A DNA stretch of 64,000 nt from Bog-950 sp046329495 (GCA_046329495.1 JAXLUO010000001.1:124001-188000), one strand, 5' to 3'; counted from the first letter of the stretch, positions 36,701 to 43,458 are shown. Made by a program: numbers and translations. Notes: generated by a model not told the origin, from the letters alone.

Positions 36701-37254
36701 CCTACCACAGGGGTAAAGGGCATTGTGTTAGAGGTGGATCTGTAAAGCGCCGTCTCATTGCTTGCAGGAAATGCAACATCCATTCTGTTATTAGAGTTGT
36801 TTTGAGGCGTTAACGTTAAGGTTGGAATAGTTGGGCCCGCCCCAACAAGCTTAATGGTAGACGTAGAGTTGGTGCTGTTTGTACCGCACGTAGCATTTAA
36901 ATTGTAATGCACGTAATACGTACCTGCTATATTAGATAACCAGGTAAGAGGGCTGGGCCCCCAGCCCACAACAGGACCGTTGGAGGCTCCATAACAAACG
37001 GTGATATAACAACCGCTGGTGTTGTTGGCCGATGTATAATAGGTATTAGCAGCAAATGTACCGGCATTATACTCACCCATGTATTCAGCAGAAGTAATGG
37101 TATTCGTAGTGCCAACCGTTGTTGGAACCGTAATACTGGAAAAAGAAGTACCACCGGTACATTGGGCTATGGTGTTTAAGCTTAAGGCCAACAAAACCAA
37201 CAACAAAAACGTTCGGGCAAATACAGGGGTAATACGCTTTGTAAAATTCTTCAT
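27721..37254 (-). CDS. Giant multidomain secreted protein with T9SS type A sorting domain
   Basis: 3177 residues from the ATG at 37254; a TTG seven codons upstream is less likely. A signal peptide (LNTIA-Q) is followed by a LamG-like jelly roll (DFMLEFWVKQ, EHIRIVRRGT), an FN3-type module with an inserted carbohydrate-binding-like fold (NTSFEKNLLGPW, LYVDNIQIRPL), an IPT/TIG unit (ISSISPTACYNSGATITINGTNLGG without the second A), a PA14-like segment (FTVGGDDGVRLSTDAGSTW, LVLEYYENGG), many Ig/PKD-like units ending in YTWTVPSGW-type strands, a PPC-like unit, three ~95-residue near-identical repeats encoded at about 29440-30290, and the type A domain (VPNPTLNNTNL, VAFYNLLGEVV, AAGTYTAVV, KIVVVK). 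Likely a surface adhesin or glycan-binding protein. No catalytic domain seen. Confidence 0.88.
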   Translation of the reverse strand: MKNFTKRITPVFARTFLLLVLLALSLNTIAQCTGGTSFSSITVPTTVGTTNTITSAEYMGEYNAGTFAANTYYTSANNTSGCYITVCYGASNGPVVGWGPSPLTWLSNIAGTYYVHYNLNATCGTNSTNSTSTIKLVGAGPTIPTLTLTPQNNSNNRMDVAFPASNETALYRSTSNTMPFTPVVGKYAPAETTSPSLSGFTIPANTDFMLEFWVKQSTPTSAEGWEIGLNTINSGTMDFDRLNSTTIRWIDYTGTTASGSYTTPTMAANVYEHIRIVRRGTVYKEYYNDILTAIYSRTPTAGTAPAITSVQFANAASGTTTWKEIKIVALNNTSPYQDVAAVDVNLPGTPGSFAITPTSGSATSLDLSWAAASDNGTLYNYYGDAILGTAAVNDGQETNKLNFTNTSFEKNLLGPWLTWTGSGNPTYTLTSSERFNDLYSVNITASTAGSVGVVYGDQMNSFTNGQQYLVSMWAKSTAGTTSTFSAYCHDVTNATTLGSCTASTPSSGNWQQYSFVATANATTHMRMHLVYNSGTGTLYVDNIQIRPLYNATVTTGVKDYTITQTLGSPTGTGVGAGTVTTTKTITGLSANTQYCFTVAARDNANNTGTATTQVCKYTRASPAAISAAASATCGAIDLSWPAGAWTTVRLRNTTTGTDIYTGNGTSYQQTGLTQGATYSYALYVRNGDGLEESSPTMASATVNSCGTATISSISPTAACYNSGATITINGTNLGGGTVAVNGVAATVTVNSSTQLQVTLPATASGTGNVVVTTGINTVTASQTFTVNPLATAGTVQYAYASTQAICEGSTFSCANVISPTNGGAGNLSVVWYCGELTVGSPVGVVGSYGNWRESTLGNVSGTISSSYLNAAAGGGSGMATSLSNYNPQNDFPGSRNFLFIRRAYTDLCGPGIGNNYIDQYFYLNLLPVPTGGSIPTVDFCAVTGNGTINVTGVSNATQYSWSLGSLSAVSPSTTSSISAAGTTVGSYTVSVTPQNVSGAVTCSAASAITGTVNINTTPGDATTPGSGSWIGYVYNSATAGAFTTYQGYVTESETFNRYHTSASGATVNHCSSNQDLFAIRYKMNKTFTAGYYTFTVGGDDGVRLSTDAGSTWLINQWADQGYTTFTSSQVYLSGTVNLVLEYYENGGGSQTSFSYTCVTPSAPSAISGSTTVCATNTGLVYSVTNTPNLTYNWTLPSGWTQTAGGTGNAITVTAGASAVSGTISVTASNACGTTSSATSLAVTVNAAPPSTTGASICTGGSGTIAMTTVCSSVTQNQTASGSGGGTYGTTYASGTNISINFPSLPAGAVVNSTSVTITFTANTGSTNSWLSELRVEATPPATVGSVQAGLQPSSTQTAGTVTNVALGTWGTGNPAGTWLFRFLETTYDGNNPDASISNITITVNYTLPGYQWYTASSGGTLLGTGSPFNPVGVAGSGLSNTNTPGTFTYYAACASNTGCRTATNFVINSSFAIYTVSGGGSYCSGGSGVAVGLSGSDVGVNYQLYNGATPVGSAVAGTGSALSFGLQTATGTYTVKASNGSCANVSMSGSAVISTTTVPSQPSAITGATAPDLGSSQTYSVTNVAGVTYTWAFPSTWTITGGQGTNSVTVAAGTVNGTISVTPSNSCGNGTAQTLATAIPMYRAKFISANNGGNWCTGTSRTVTVVVMNNGTASWTDGGSNPDINVGVKWTGWGDYYVRTDANNLVPGQQQTYSLTISAKNASTYGPTYSTNLTTGGNTLIFDMVYEGCFWFASNAPGVACSSVTASGNSTFSSAVTITDIPAQPSTITGTTSSCSGNSLTYSVTNVAGVTYNWNFPAGWLQTGGGTTNSVTVTTGSSGGTITVTPSNSCGNGTARTLTVTSNATPANTTCTTATSLPCGTSNLAGSTNCSSGAAHGLPASYSVSNYGVWYTFTGDGSVTTISSTASFDHEMDIVSGSCGSYTAITNQDTYGAGGTESYTFGTTSGVVYYVYIAHYASGSSTTGTFTITRCCSSISGPVAVCQGSGSNTYSVANVSGSTYTWTVPSGWSITGGANTNAITTTAGNASGVISVTANNYCGSTMYGNIMVTAKPAPAAVNAGSDVDICTAGSTTLTASANVPTTTLFSETFEQYPDNYYVVAGNWRQYDITSGYSDWIYSSTGAITGSRSLTLFDGWYGVYNSYDYGATNDNVAYYTVKIDATNYNNLKLNFNWKCAGEATFDYAKAVWSTNGTTWTDISATQYQGQTGVQTVSNLDLSAANGQQFYLGFRWKNDGSNGADPAFTVDNITVTGTSTQPITYAWSPGGTLSAATIYNPVATPASTTTYTVTATSVGCTASDAVQVTVRPVAIATISGTTTVCQNDASPSVTFSNSTALPITVTYNVNSGINQTVDVAASSTATVSQATTSAGSFAYNLVSAVFQTAPTCVNTLSGSATVTVRATPTATISGTTTVCQYDAPQTITFTNPMSLPVTVTYNVNGGSAQTINVAANGTATVSQVTTTDGAFAYNLVSVVYQNAPTCSNSLSGTATVTVRPKLDATISGNATVCQGSATPNVTFNNPQALPITITYTVNGGSNQTINVPASSSATVAVSTATPGSFVYSIVSGSYQTAPNCPNSVGGVVTVVVQAPIVLTATATPNPVCYDGSLVLTSTVTQGTGITSWSWTGPGGFTASTQNTSRSNMHTGSSYEGIYYVSATNVCGTSTPQPTAAVVVHPEITANVVIDECASVGPDNYYMLVTAAGGVPGYTFNSATMVVSSDTAVYEVAEGNTGYFTITDASSCSIVVSGTAPSGHPTDIALSSTTGIKSVNCYEMGLNKWLSFRDDATNEVIMSINDNGQNLGQVNVTVYKEATEPATYTTGPNCQDFTDFKAMQRHFMVTTSNAPTGPVGVRLYFTAAEANALHAASIGNNIPGNSCTENDDFNDPTGLTDLYITKYTGADEDGDYTNNHAAGLYRVFGTANGMNTPDGPLTKGAGQFGNLFTGAQSHHYVELNVTEFSEFWASGSFHASALPVEMIYLEANAIDNSYIQLKWATAIEINNKGFQVERSLDGQTWNTIGWVDGHDNSTVQQNYTYNDMDVTGGVRYYYRLKQVDFDGAFEYTDLVSAIITQQSTFNVKDFVPNPTLNNTNLVVTSSVDQDIDVAFYNLLGEVVSSSKHSLHKGGNQINFSLSTLAAGTYTAVVTSNNEVYSKKIVVVK
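29440..30290 (-). repeat. Three tandem ~95-residue coding repeats in the giant T9SS protein
   Basis: Three consecutive units share ATISG-x-x-TVCQ, SLPVTVTYNVNGG, QT-INVAA, AFAYNLVS and a final TVTVRP/TVVVQ. Pairwise similarity is high at protein level, pointing to recent internal duplication. Confidence 0.8.
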
Positions 37255-37794
37255 GGCGTAATTAGGTGTTTTCAATAGGTACTTAATAATAAAATTAGAG
37301 ATGGTTTAGAGCAACATATATACCAAGCATTCAACGTTGGCAGGGTTACAGGGTTAAGGTAGTTTTGGTGGCCTACCACGTCAAGGGTGTATGGGGTTGC
37401 TTTTTACAACCGCGGGCTTGTAGATTACTTAACCAAAGCGTAACAACTTAATAATGAACCTCTTTTAGGTCCAGTCTATAGGTTCATGAGGCTCCTGAGC
37501 AGGGCCGGGGTCCTGATTTAATCTGCAAAAAAATATTATGCCATCTTAAGGCTTCATGCTGACAATTGGCGTAATTCCGCTAAAACTGTTGGCTTTTTAC
37601 TACACATATAGTCCAAACTGTAGTACGTACCGCACTGATTTACATATAGATATAAAATAGCAATCATGTTATATAAAAAAATAAGATGTTAAATTTCGTG
37701 CTTTTAGCAACGCTTCTTTCGGGATAAAAAAAGGCAGGCAGGAGCAGTTAGCCCTTAATAAAAAGTGGGTTACAAAAGGGAAGGAGGTAGAGGA
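37255..37794. other. 540-nt gap upstream of the giant T9SS gene
   Basis: AT-rich, with no credible gene. It contains a hairpin ATGAACCT (37454-37461) / AGGTTCAT (37480-37487); within it ACCT and AGGT can also pair locally (37458-37470), giving two mutually exclusive foldings. It should hold the promoter for the 27721-37254 gene, but no clear -33/-7 pair was found. Confidence 0.5.
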
Positions 37795-38028
37795 TTACTC
37801 CTTGATATCCGGGTTCGCCTCTTTGGCAACAAAGAAGAAGGTAAGACCGATGGTTAGCATAAGGATGCCAAGAACCAAAGGAATCATTTTACCGGTTTGG
37901 TACATGCTCTGGTGCAGTTTAGGGTCGTTATAGTCCAGCGCGTAGCTGGTATTTGCCATAACAAACGTAAAATACAGGGTTAACAAACCACCCACCAGGG
38001 TAAAAATACCGGCAATTACCTTGCTCAT
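37795..38028 (-). CDS. Small two-helix membrane protein
   Basis: 77 residues with two hydrophobic segments (about 5-25 and 47-68), a polar loop YNDPKLHQSMYQTGK between them and an acidic tail. No known motif. The reading frame is supported by the membrane pattern and by a clean ATG start, not by homology. It is isolated: more than 280 nt lie on each side. Confidence 0.6.
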   Translation of the reverse strand: MSKVIAGIFTLVGGLLTLYFTFVMANTSYALDYNDPKLHQSMYQTGKMIPLVLGILMLTIGLTFFFVAKEANPDIKE

Positions 38029-38315
38029 GCTCTATCAATTTTGCAGTGCGAATGTATAGGAAAAGGGCAAATTGCAAAAGAGGAGGCAAAAATTCCTTTT
38101 TGGACTAGCGCCCAAAGCCTTCTACCCCCCCCATTCTTATATAAAAGCGATCCGCCACAAATGAAGGAGCCTTCATAAAACCCGGCCCACCGGTTTACAT
38201 ACCGGCAACCAACCCATTTAGTTTAGGAACTATTATCAAATTATTTTTCAAAAATATTTCTTTTGAATGAAATGGATGCGTAGGTTTGGGAAAAAGGGAA
38301 ATATTGAAACTGCAC

Positions 38316-38924
38316 ATGAAAAATCAAAATATAAAAACCGGAATTATCGCTGCCTTTGTGAGTTTTGCCTTTTATCTTATTGGCATATTTACTGGACCTG
38401 GCTTATTGGAAGAACTTCCATCTCAAAGTGAATCGAGCAGGGTTTTCCAAAATAAAGAGGTTGGGAATTATGTATTTAGAATTGCAGAAGAGAAACCCGG
38501 CGTAGTATTGCAAGGTTTCAATCTTTTGGGATTAACTCCTCCAAAGTTCCCTGAAGGAAGTTATATGGTTGAAGCCGAGGTTGAAGCGTGGACCGTGGAC
38601 ATGAAACCTCACGACGAGAAATTCGGCCAGGTAATATTCTTTGAAGGAGATAAAGATGGCTTTGCTTTCAAATCTCGAAGAAAGGATAGGCCGGTTAGTA
38701 CTTACCGTGGTAAAACCTGCTATTTTTTCTATCTACCGTCGGGCACCAACTGCTCCAGTTCAATTGAATCAAATGATGGTATAATTTGGTTTCATATTGG
38801 TGCTTGCACCTATAAAAGTCCGGCTAATAGCATTATATACATTAACTCCGACGACAAAGGGATTGTAATAGGTGTTGCACAGCAGGAAGAAATTGGCAAA
38901 GGCAAAGACTGTAAATGCACTTAA
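38316..38924 (+). CDS. Hypothetical membrane-anchored protein
   Basis: 202 residues from the ATG at 38316. A single N-terminal hydrophobic segment (about 6-25) is an uncleaved anchor or signal. The rest is a soluble domain with three Cys-containing stretches (GKTCYFFYLPSGTNCSSS, GACTY) and a KDCKCT end. Codon use and composition look more AT-rich than neighbours. No family recognised. Its TAA shares the palindrome TTAA (38921-38924) with the stop of the convergent helical-protein gene. Confidence 0.6.
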   Translation: MKNQNIKTGIIAAFVSFAFYLIGIFTGPGLLEELPSQSESSRVFQNKEVGNYVFRIAEEKPGVVLQGFNLLGLTPPKFPEGSYMVEAEVEAWTVDMKPHDEKFGQVIFFEGDKDGFAFKSRRKDRPVSTYRGKTCYFFYLPSGTNCSSSIESNDGIIWFHIGACTYKSPANSIIYINSDDKGIVIGVAQQEEIGKGKDCKCT

Positions 38925-40357
38925 GCATTCGTTATATATGACAAATACAACTCATGCACCATCTGCCATTCAATCGGCACCTCATTAACAACAAAAGGTT
39001 TTTGTTGTTTGGGCTGCACATGCCCTCTTAAATCCTTTAGCAAGGCAATTGAATATGAGCAGGACAATTCATTTTGGCGCAACCACTTACTGAGGCTCTC
39101 GAGCTGGTAGTCAACCAAAGCATTTTCCCTTAAGCTTAAATTGCACATTATTTCCAATAAACGAAGGTCACGCTGGTAAGTCAAAAAGGCATTATCTCTA
39201 CCTATAAACGCATATAGGTTGTTTATTTCTCGCAAAGCATCGTTCCACCGCTTACCCCTAAACAGGTATAATACCAAATTAAACTTAAGGATAACATTGG
39301 TGCGCTTAGCAAAACTCCCCTGATATTTCTCTAGTCCCGTGGTTATCGTTTTATACAAATCCTCTTTCGGTAAATAGGAAGTGTTTAATGCAAGTAGCAA
39401 TTTGTAAGTATAGCTTAACCTGAACTTTTCGGCCATCTCCCGAAAGGTATTAGCAGGCAATGCTTCCAGCTTAGTAATCATTTCTTCAAACAGATCAAAG
39501 CGCTCGCTATAAAGTGCACACGCCAATACATTAGCATAGGTTTGCCGCTTTATAGAAGAAGGGATTGGAAGCTTTTCCTTCTCGGTTTCCAACACATGCG
39601 ACGCTTTCAAATTTAGCTCAAGTGCGTCTTTAAACTTTCCTTCACTTTCATACAATAATGCCCTCAAATTAAAAATGGTCATGCGGCTATGTGCTGTCAG
39701 TGCTGCTGTGGTTGCGGTTTCTTCAAAAACATCAAGCTTAGCTCGTAGTTCATCAGCCTGCTCCCTCAGAGTTTTGCGTAAATAACTGGTAAAATACCGC
39801 CTACGCAAATGCGTTAGCTGCCGCTCGGTTTCCAACTGCTTCAACACTACTGTCTCCTCCTCAAAATCCTTTAACGATGCTGTAATGTCCTCAGGCTTTT
39901 CACGAATGCGGGACAACCTGTTCTTTAACTGATAAAGGATCACAAGTTCCGGCAAATGCTCGCGTTCTGCTGCCATAATTAATGCTTCACTCAGCAGTTT
40001 ATAGGCCGGCTCAAACAGCCCTTTATCATACAAAAATTGCACTTGCACTATCAGCTTATTCAGTTTGCCTTCTTCCGTCTTCTCTACATGGTACGCATGC
40101 ATAGCGCTTAACACCAACTCCTGCAGCAAACTTTTTTGCACGGCAAAATTTTTAGCCCAGGCTTTGCCTTTCAAACTGCGCTTAAAGGCGGCTTCATCGT
40201 ATTCCTTATCGTGGGGTAAGGCCTCGAAGGCATCAAACAGTTTTTCGTAATAATTTTTGCTGCCAATTACATGGCGTTGCGCAAACAATTTAAAATACCG
40301 TTTCTCGCTGGGCGTTAATGCGTGTATTAGCTGAAACAAATCGGCGGAAGGAGTCAC
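38921..40357 (-). CDS. Large all-helical hypothetical protein
   Basis: 478 residues, almost entirely predicted helix, starting with FQLIHALTPSEKRYFKLFAQ. This N-terminus and the length are characteristic of a Bacteroidota-wide family of cytoplasmic helical-repeat (TPR-like) proteins without known function. Regularly spaced Leu/Tyr/Ala positions suggest an alpha-solenoid (for example ALPANTFREMAEKFRLSYTY and LYKTITTGLEKYQG). The related gene at 40967-42442 has the same layout. Likely a protein-protein scaffold. No enzyme motif. Confidence 0.75.
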   Translation of the reverse strand: MTPSADLFQLIHALTPSEKRYFKLFAQRHVIGSKNYYEKLFDAFEALPHDKEYDEAAFKRSLKGKAWAKNFAVQKSLLQELVLSAMHAYHVEKTEEGKLNKLIVQVQFLYDKGLFEPAYKLLSEALIMAAEREHLPELVILYQLKNRLSRIREKPEDITASLKDFEEETVVLKQLETERQLTHLRRRYFTSYLRKTLREQADELRAKLDVFEETATTAALTAHSRMTIFNLRALLYESEGKFKDALELNLKASHVLETEKEKLPIPSSIKRQTYANVLACALYSERFDLFEEMITKLEALPANTFREMAEKFRLSYTYKLLLALNTSYLPKEDLYKTITTGLEKYQGSFAKRTNVILKFNLVLYLFRGKRWNDALREINNLYAFIGRDNAFLTYQRDLRLLEIMCNLSLRENALVDYQLESLSKWLRQNELSCSYSIALLKDLRGHVQPKQQKPFVVNEVPIEWQMVHELYLSYITNA

Positions 40358-40649
40358 AGGTCCCGGTTTAAAAACAACTGAAATATAAATAAAAAACAGC
40401 CTGCTTTTTTACCGTTACAAACGGGTTGTAGAAATCATTCAAACCCATATCTGTAAAGGGTTTCAACGCCATGGAATGTAATTCATGCATTGCCAGACTC
40501 TTAATAATGCGCATCAAATCGGCTTGATAGAGGGCACCCCTCTCCCTACGTTTGCCTCAGGATTTATTCAAACCGTAAAGTCTAGACAATAACACAGGCG
40601 CCTGCCCGGCAAGAATAATCCGATTTCATAAACCAAAAAAATCAAAAGT

Positions 40650-40970
40650 ATGAAACGGATTCTGTTCGCATGCCTGATAGGCATGGCATCGCTGTTGCCA
40701 TCAAACAAAATTTCAGCGGCTACCCCATCTGCGGCTGCCAGCCGTATTATCGATTGCTACGTGGAAGGCATTGTGCTCATCGCCACCTCCGACGAAAGCA
40801 CCGGCACGCTGGTAAGCATCACCATTTTTAACTCCAGTAACCAGGAAGTTCGCAATACTACCTGCAGCGGTTACTCCTGCAGCGTATCGCTGGTTAACCT
40901 GCGCTCGGGCCACTACACGGCCCACGTAGTTGCCACCAACGGCAGCTACAACGAGGAGTTTAATATTTAA
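40650..40970 (+). CDS. Small secreted DUF3244-like / sorting-domain-like protein
   Basis: 106 residues: a signal peptide (hydrophobic 4-17, cleavage near ISA-A), then a single beta-sandwich with LVSITIFNSSNQEV, a CSGYSCSVSL strand pair with two Cys, LRSGHYTAHVV and a final EEFNI. The strand order and the G-x-Y-x-x-x-V near the end match Bacteroidota DUF3244 proteins and the core of T9SS type A domains, but there is no passenger domain. Its TAA shares TTAA (40967-40970) with the stop of the convergent gene. Confidence 0.65.
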   Translation: MKRILFACLIGMASLLPSNKISAATPSAAASRIIDCYVEGIVLIATSDESTGTLVSITIFNSSNQEVRNTTCSGYSCSVSLVNLRSGHYTAHVVATNGSYNEEFNI

Positions 40971-42442
40971 GCGCCCCGCCTTGCTTTTACAGGCCTGTCC
41001 GCCCCACGGACAGGCCTTTTTGTTTGCCCGGCAAATTGATCGCGCAACCAGAACTTACCCGCAAAGTAAGGTTCCTTTTCCAGTGCAGCGCTTATCAAAG
41101 CGGTGTCTTCCTTGCCTTTGGCTACCAGCTTACGGCCGTATTTAATAAACTGCTCAAACAACTCTTTTAGTTGATGCAGGTCCTCCGCATTGCGCTGTAC
41201 GTATTTGCGAAAAGCCAGCAGAAAATTGTCTAATCCGTCTACATCCTCCTTGTCATACTCATACAAACACATAAAATGATAACGGCGGATGTTGGCGCCA
41301 AAAATGGCTTCTTCGCCTGCATCGGCCTGTAACAGCAGACGTATAGCTTCCTTATAGTTCTGCTGATTGTATAACACCAATGCCTGTGCAAAGGCGAGCT
41401 CTGTTTCCTTAACCTCCTTCGGCAAATACTCGCTATATTTTCTTATAAACTGCTGGGTCCATGCTACATCCTTACCAACCTGCGTGGCTATTACCACTGC
41501 ATTTCGGAAAGCAATCGGCAATAAACGGCCGTTCTCCAACAACATGTTTTGCTTTATCTTCAACTCCAACCAACCCTGACTTTCAACTGCAGCCTCCTCT
41601 ACGCCGGTATTCAACCAGCTCTGGCAAATGCCCTGCGCATATAACATCGCTTCTTTCATGCCCGGCGTTAAACTACCAGCCTTACGGTTGCTTAAATACA
41701 CCTTTACATGTTCATAATGCGCTTTGGCCGTGGCTATATTATCTGCCAACAGCATTTGCAACATATTTACAAAAAGGTATACGTACGGATATTGCTCATT
41801 CGTATAAGGCGCAAGCAACTGATATAACAAGGCGGGGTCATCAGCCGGTTTCGGCGTGCCTATAACCCGGTGCCGGTTCAACGCCTCGCACAGATAGCGC
41901 ACTTTTTTAATCGCATAAAAGGCATCCAGGGTTTGCAATACGGGGCTTACATCATTGCGTCGCGTGCGATCGCGCTTGGCATCGTACCCGGTGAGCGATA
42001 GTTCAGTTAAGTAATGCTGCTGCTCAAAATACGGCACGTGCCGGTCCTCCAGCTTATCTACCTGCTGAACTGCTTTTTGGTACGCTTTGCCGAACTGCTC
42101 GTAAAGACCATGCTCTTTAAAAGCACGCAAACGGTGTTGCTCGTACTGCAAGGAGTTGTTGAGCATATCTTCTACTGCCCAGAATTTCTCAATGGAATCC
42201 AGCAACCAACTGGCGGCAGTGCTTTGCTTGCCTGCCGTATCCAGGTTCTTCGATTTTTTGGCTATCAATACCGCATCCACCTTCTTTTCGCTGAACAAGG
42301 GGTAATGCTCCTTAAGGTAGTCGAACAAACTAACCGATGCCAGGGGTACTTTAAAATACGGTGAGTGAACGTAATCGTCCAACCGCTTTAGCTCTGCAGG
42401 CTCAATAGCCTTCAGGGCATCCACTAACTTACTAAGGTGCAT
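40967..42442 (-). CDS. Large all-helical hypothetical protein, relative of 38921-40357
   Basis: 491 residues, helical throughout, beginning LVDALKAIEPAELKRLDDYVHSPYFKV. The SPYF turn after the first helices is typical of a helical-repeat family widespread in Bacteroidota. Solenoid-like helices continue (YKEAIRLLLQADAGEEAIF, NLLAFRKYV-like). The tail is basic and low-complexity (TKRPVRGADRPVKARRGA). No signal peptide. It lies in the same orientation as the gene at 38921 with a small secreted gene in between on the other strand. Function unknown. Confidence 0.75.
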   Translation of the reverse strand: MHLSKLVDALKAIEPAELKRLDDYVHSPYFKVPLASVSLFDYLKEHYPLFSEKKVDAVLIAKKSKNLDTAGKQSTAASWLLDSIEKFWAVEDMLNNSLQYEQHRLRAFKEHGLYEQFGKAYQKAVQQVDKLEDRHVPYFEQQHYLTELSLTGYDAKRDRTRRNDVSPVLQTLDAFYAIKKVRYLCEALNRHRVIGTPKPADDPALLYQLLAPYTNEQYPYVYLFVNMLQMLLADNIATAKAHYEHVKVYLSNRKAGSLTPGMKEAMLYAQGICQSWLNTGVEEAAVESQGWLELKIKQNMLLENGRLLPIAFRNAVVIATQVGKDVAWTQQFIRKYSEYLPKEVKETELAFAQALVLYNQQNYKEAIRLLLQADAGEEAIFGANIRRYHFMCLYEYDKEDVDGLDNFLLAFRKYVQRNAEDLHQLKELFEQFIKYGRKLVAKGKEDTALISAALEKEPYFAGKFWLRDQFAGQTKRPVRGADRPVKARRGA

Positions 42443-42610
42443 AGCGCGAGTCTTTTCCGGGGGTAACTTTATGCAAGGGCCAAGTTATTTAAAAACCATC
42501 GGATTTTGTCGCATCGCTACACAACATTTTTAGCAGGCAAATAGAAGGCTAAACTGGCCATGTAGTAAGCAGGTAAGCTTTTTTGAATTTAAATTTCTGG
42601 GGAATGTGTC

Positions 42611-42642
42611 TTTTACGGGGTATTTAACTGTCGGTAACCTTG
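42611..42642 (+). promoter_or_regulatory. Candidate promoter for the peptide-zincin pair
   Basis: TTTT at 42611-42614 and TAACCTTG at 42635-42642 with 20 nt between. Similar in layout to TTTG-N19/20-TAnnTTTG but with imperfect elements. The transcript would include the leader repeat at 42655-42691. Confidence 0.3.
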
Positions 42643-42654
42643 CGTTGCAAACCC

Positions 42655-42691
42655 GGTTAGCCGAAAACGGGATCAAAGAGTAGGCACAAAA
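42655..42691 (+). promoter_or_regulatory. Leader element, copy 1 (before the 68-residue peptide gene)
   Basis: The element contains TAGCCGAAAA at 42658-42667 and AGAGTAGGCAC at 42677-42687, ending 15 nt before the ATG at 42703. A CCG-AAAA-CGG mini-hairpin is possible. The same two blocks at nearly the same spacing occur before the gene at 43505. Could be an RNA leader, a binding site or a conserved translation signal. Confidence 0.6.
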
Positions 42692-42702
42692 ATTAAAGTA
42701 GT

Positions 42703-42909
42703 ATGGAAAGCAGAGACATCATCAACCAAAGCGAAGCAATTAGCTTAACCGGAAACGAAGAAGCACAGCAGCGGTTCTGCGAATTATGGCCTACGGTTAA
42801 AGGCGGCCTACAAATGCTGGTAGAAATTATTAAAAACCCCATTGCCAAGGCGGCTATAGGTGTTGTTATCTCTGCTGGCGATGCCGTTGCAGGAAGAATC
42901 TGCGGCTAG
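42703..42909 (+). CDS. Small helical peptide, 68 residues
   Basis: A polar N-terminus (MESRDIINQSEAISLTGNEEAQQ) is followed by CELWPTVKGGLQML and a hydrophobic helix IAKAAIGVVISAGDAVAGR ending in ICG. Two Cys (26 and 67). There is no classical signal peptide; the C-terminal half could insert in membrane or pack as an amphipathic helix. A Gly-Gly lies in KGGLQ, but the N-terminal part does not look like a standard double-glycine leader. It is 26 nt upstream of the zincin frame and probably co-transcribed. Not recognised; a peptide substrate, toxin-like peptide or small partner protein are all possible. Confidence 0.6.
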   Translation: MESRDIINQSEAISLTGNEEAQQRFCELWPTVKGGLQMLVEIIKNPIAKAAIGVVISAGDAVAGRICG

Positions 42910-42944
42910 CACTAGCCACCATTTACCAATCTAAATTGATTTTT

Positions 42945-43445
42945 ATGCTGAAAGTTAGATTAGCTGAGAACGACGGTTATACCGGCAAAGACCTGGACAA
43001 ACTGAATGCAGCGCTTAAAAAAATGGAGGAGATTTTAAACTCCGCTGTATTTAAAGAACGCGTGCTGCATTATAAGTTGCCCTCGGGTGCCGAAACATTT
43101 TTTTACCGGCCATGGCAAATTCATTATACTAATCAGGAAGTATACGATACTATAATGAAAGCCTCAGAACTCATGGGTTATGGCGAACCAAATGTGGTAA
43201 ATCTTTCGCTTCGTCTGCTGCCCGGTGGCAATGGAGATGTGGTAGGATATGGTAATCCTGGAGACAGATGGATTAATACATACAAGACTGCTTTTGACCA
43301 AATGGATATATCAGATCTTGTAAACCACTATGGACACGAATGGCTTCATAAGCTTGGCTTCGAACACGATTTTCAAAAATTACCGAAGCGCAAATATTCG
43401 GTACCATATGCTGTTGGAGACATTCTGGAAAGTTTAGCAAACTAA
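42945..43445 (+). CDS. Small zincin-like metallopeptidase
   Basis: About 166 residues from the ATG at 42945; an ATG at 42936 adds three residues. Near the C-terminus is HEWLHKLGFEH, an exact HExxHxxGxxH zinc motif of metzincin type, preceded by a DLVNHYG helix and followed by a conserved-looking RKYSVPYAVGDI segment. No signal peptide, so cytoplasmic or exported with help. The full domain is short for metzincins, so this is probably a compact divergent zincin. The Met-turn residue expected in metzincins is not obvious; PYAVG may occupy that place. Substrate unknown; the adjacent peptide is a candidate. Confidence 0.7.
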   Translation: MLKVRLAENDGYTGKDLDKLNAALKKMEEILNSAVFKERVLHYKLPSGAETFFYRPWQIHYTNQEVYDTIMKASELMGYGEPNVVNLSLRLLPGGNGDVVGYGNPGDRWINTYKTAFDQMDISDLVNHYGHEWLHKLGFEHDFQKLPKRKYSVPYAVGDILESLAN

Positions 43446-43458
43446 CACATCCTACCGC

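Noticed and set aside
30122..36813. Plus-strand frames opposite the 9.5-kb gene
   Set aside because: Low-complexity shadows of Thr/Ser/Gly-rich repeats without independent support.
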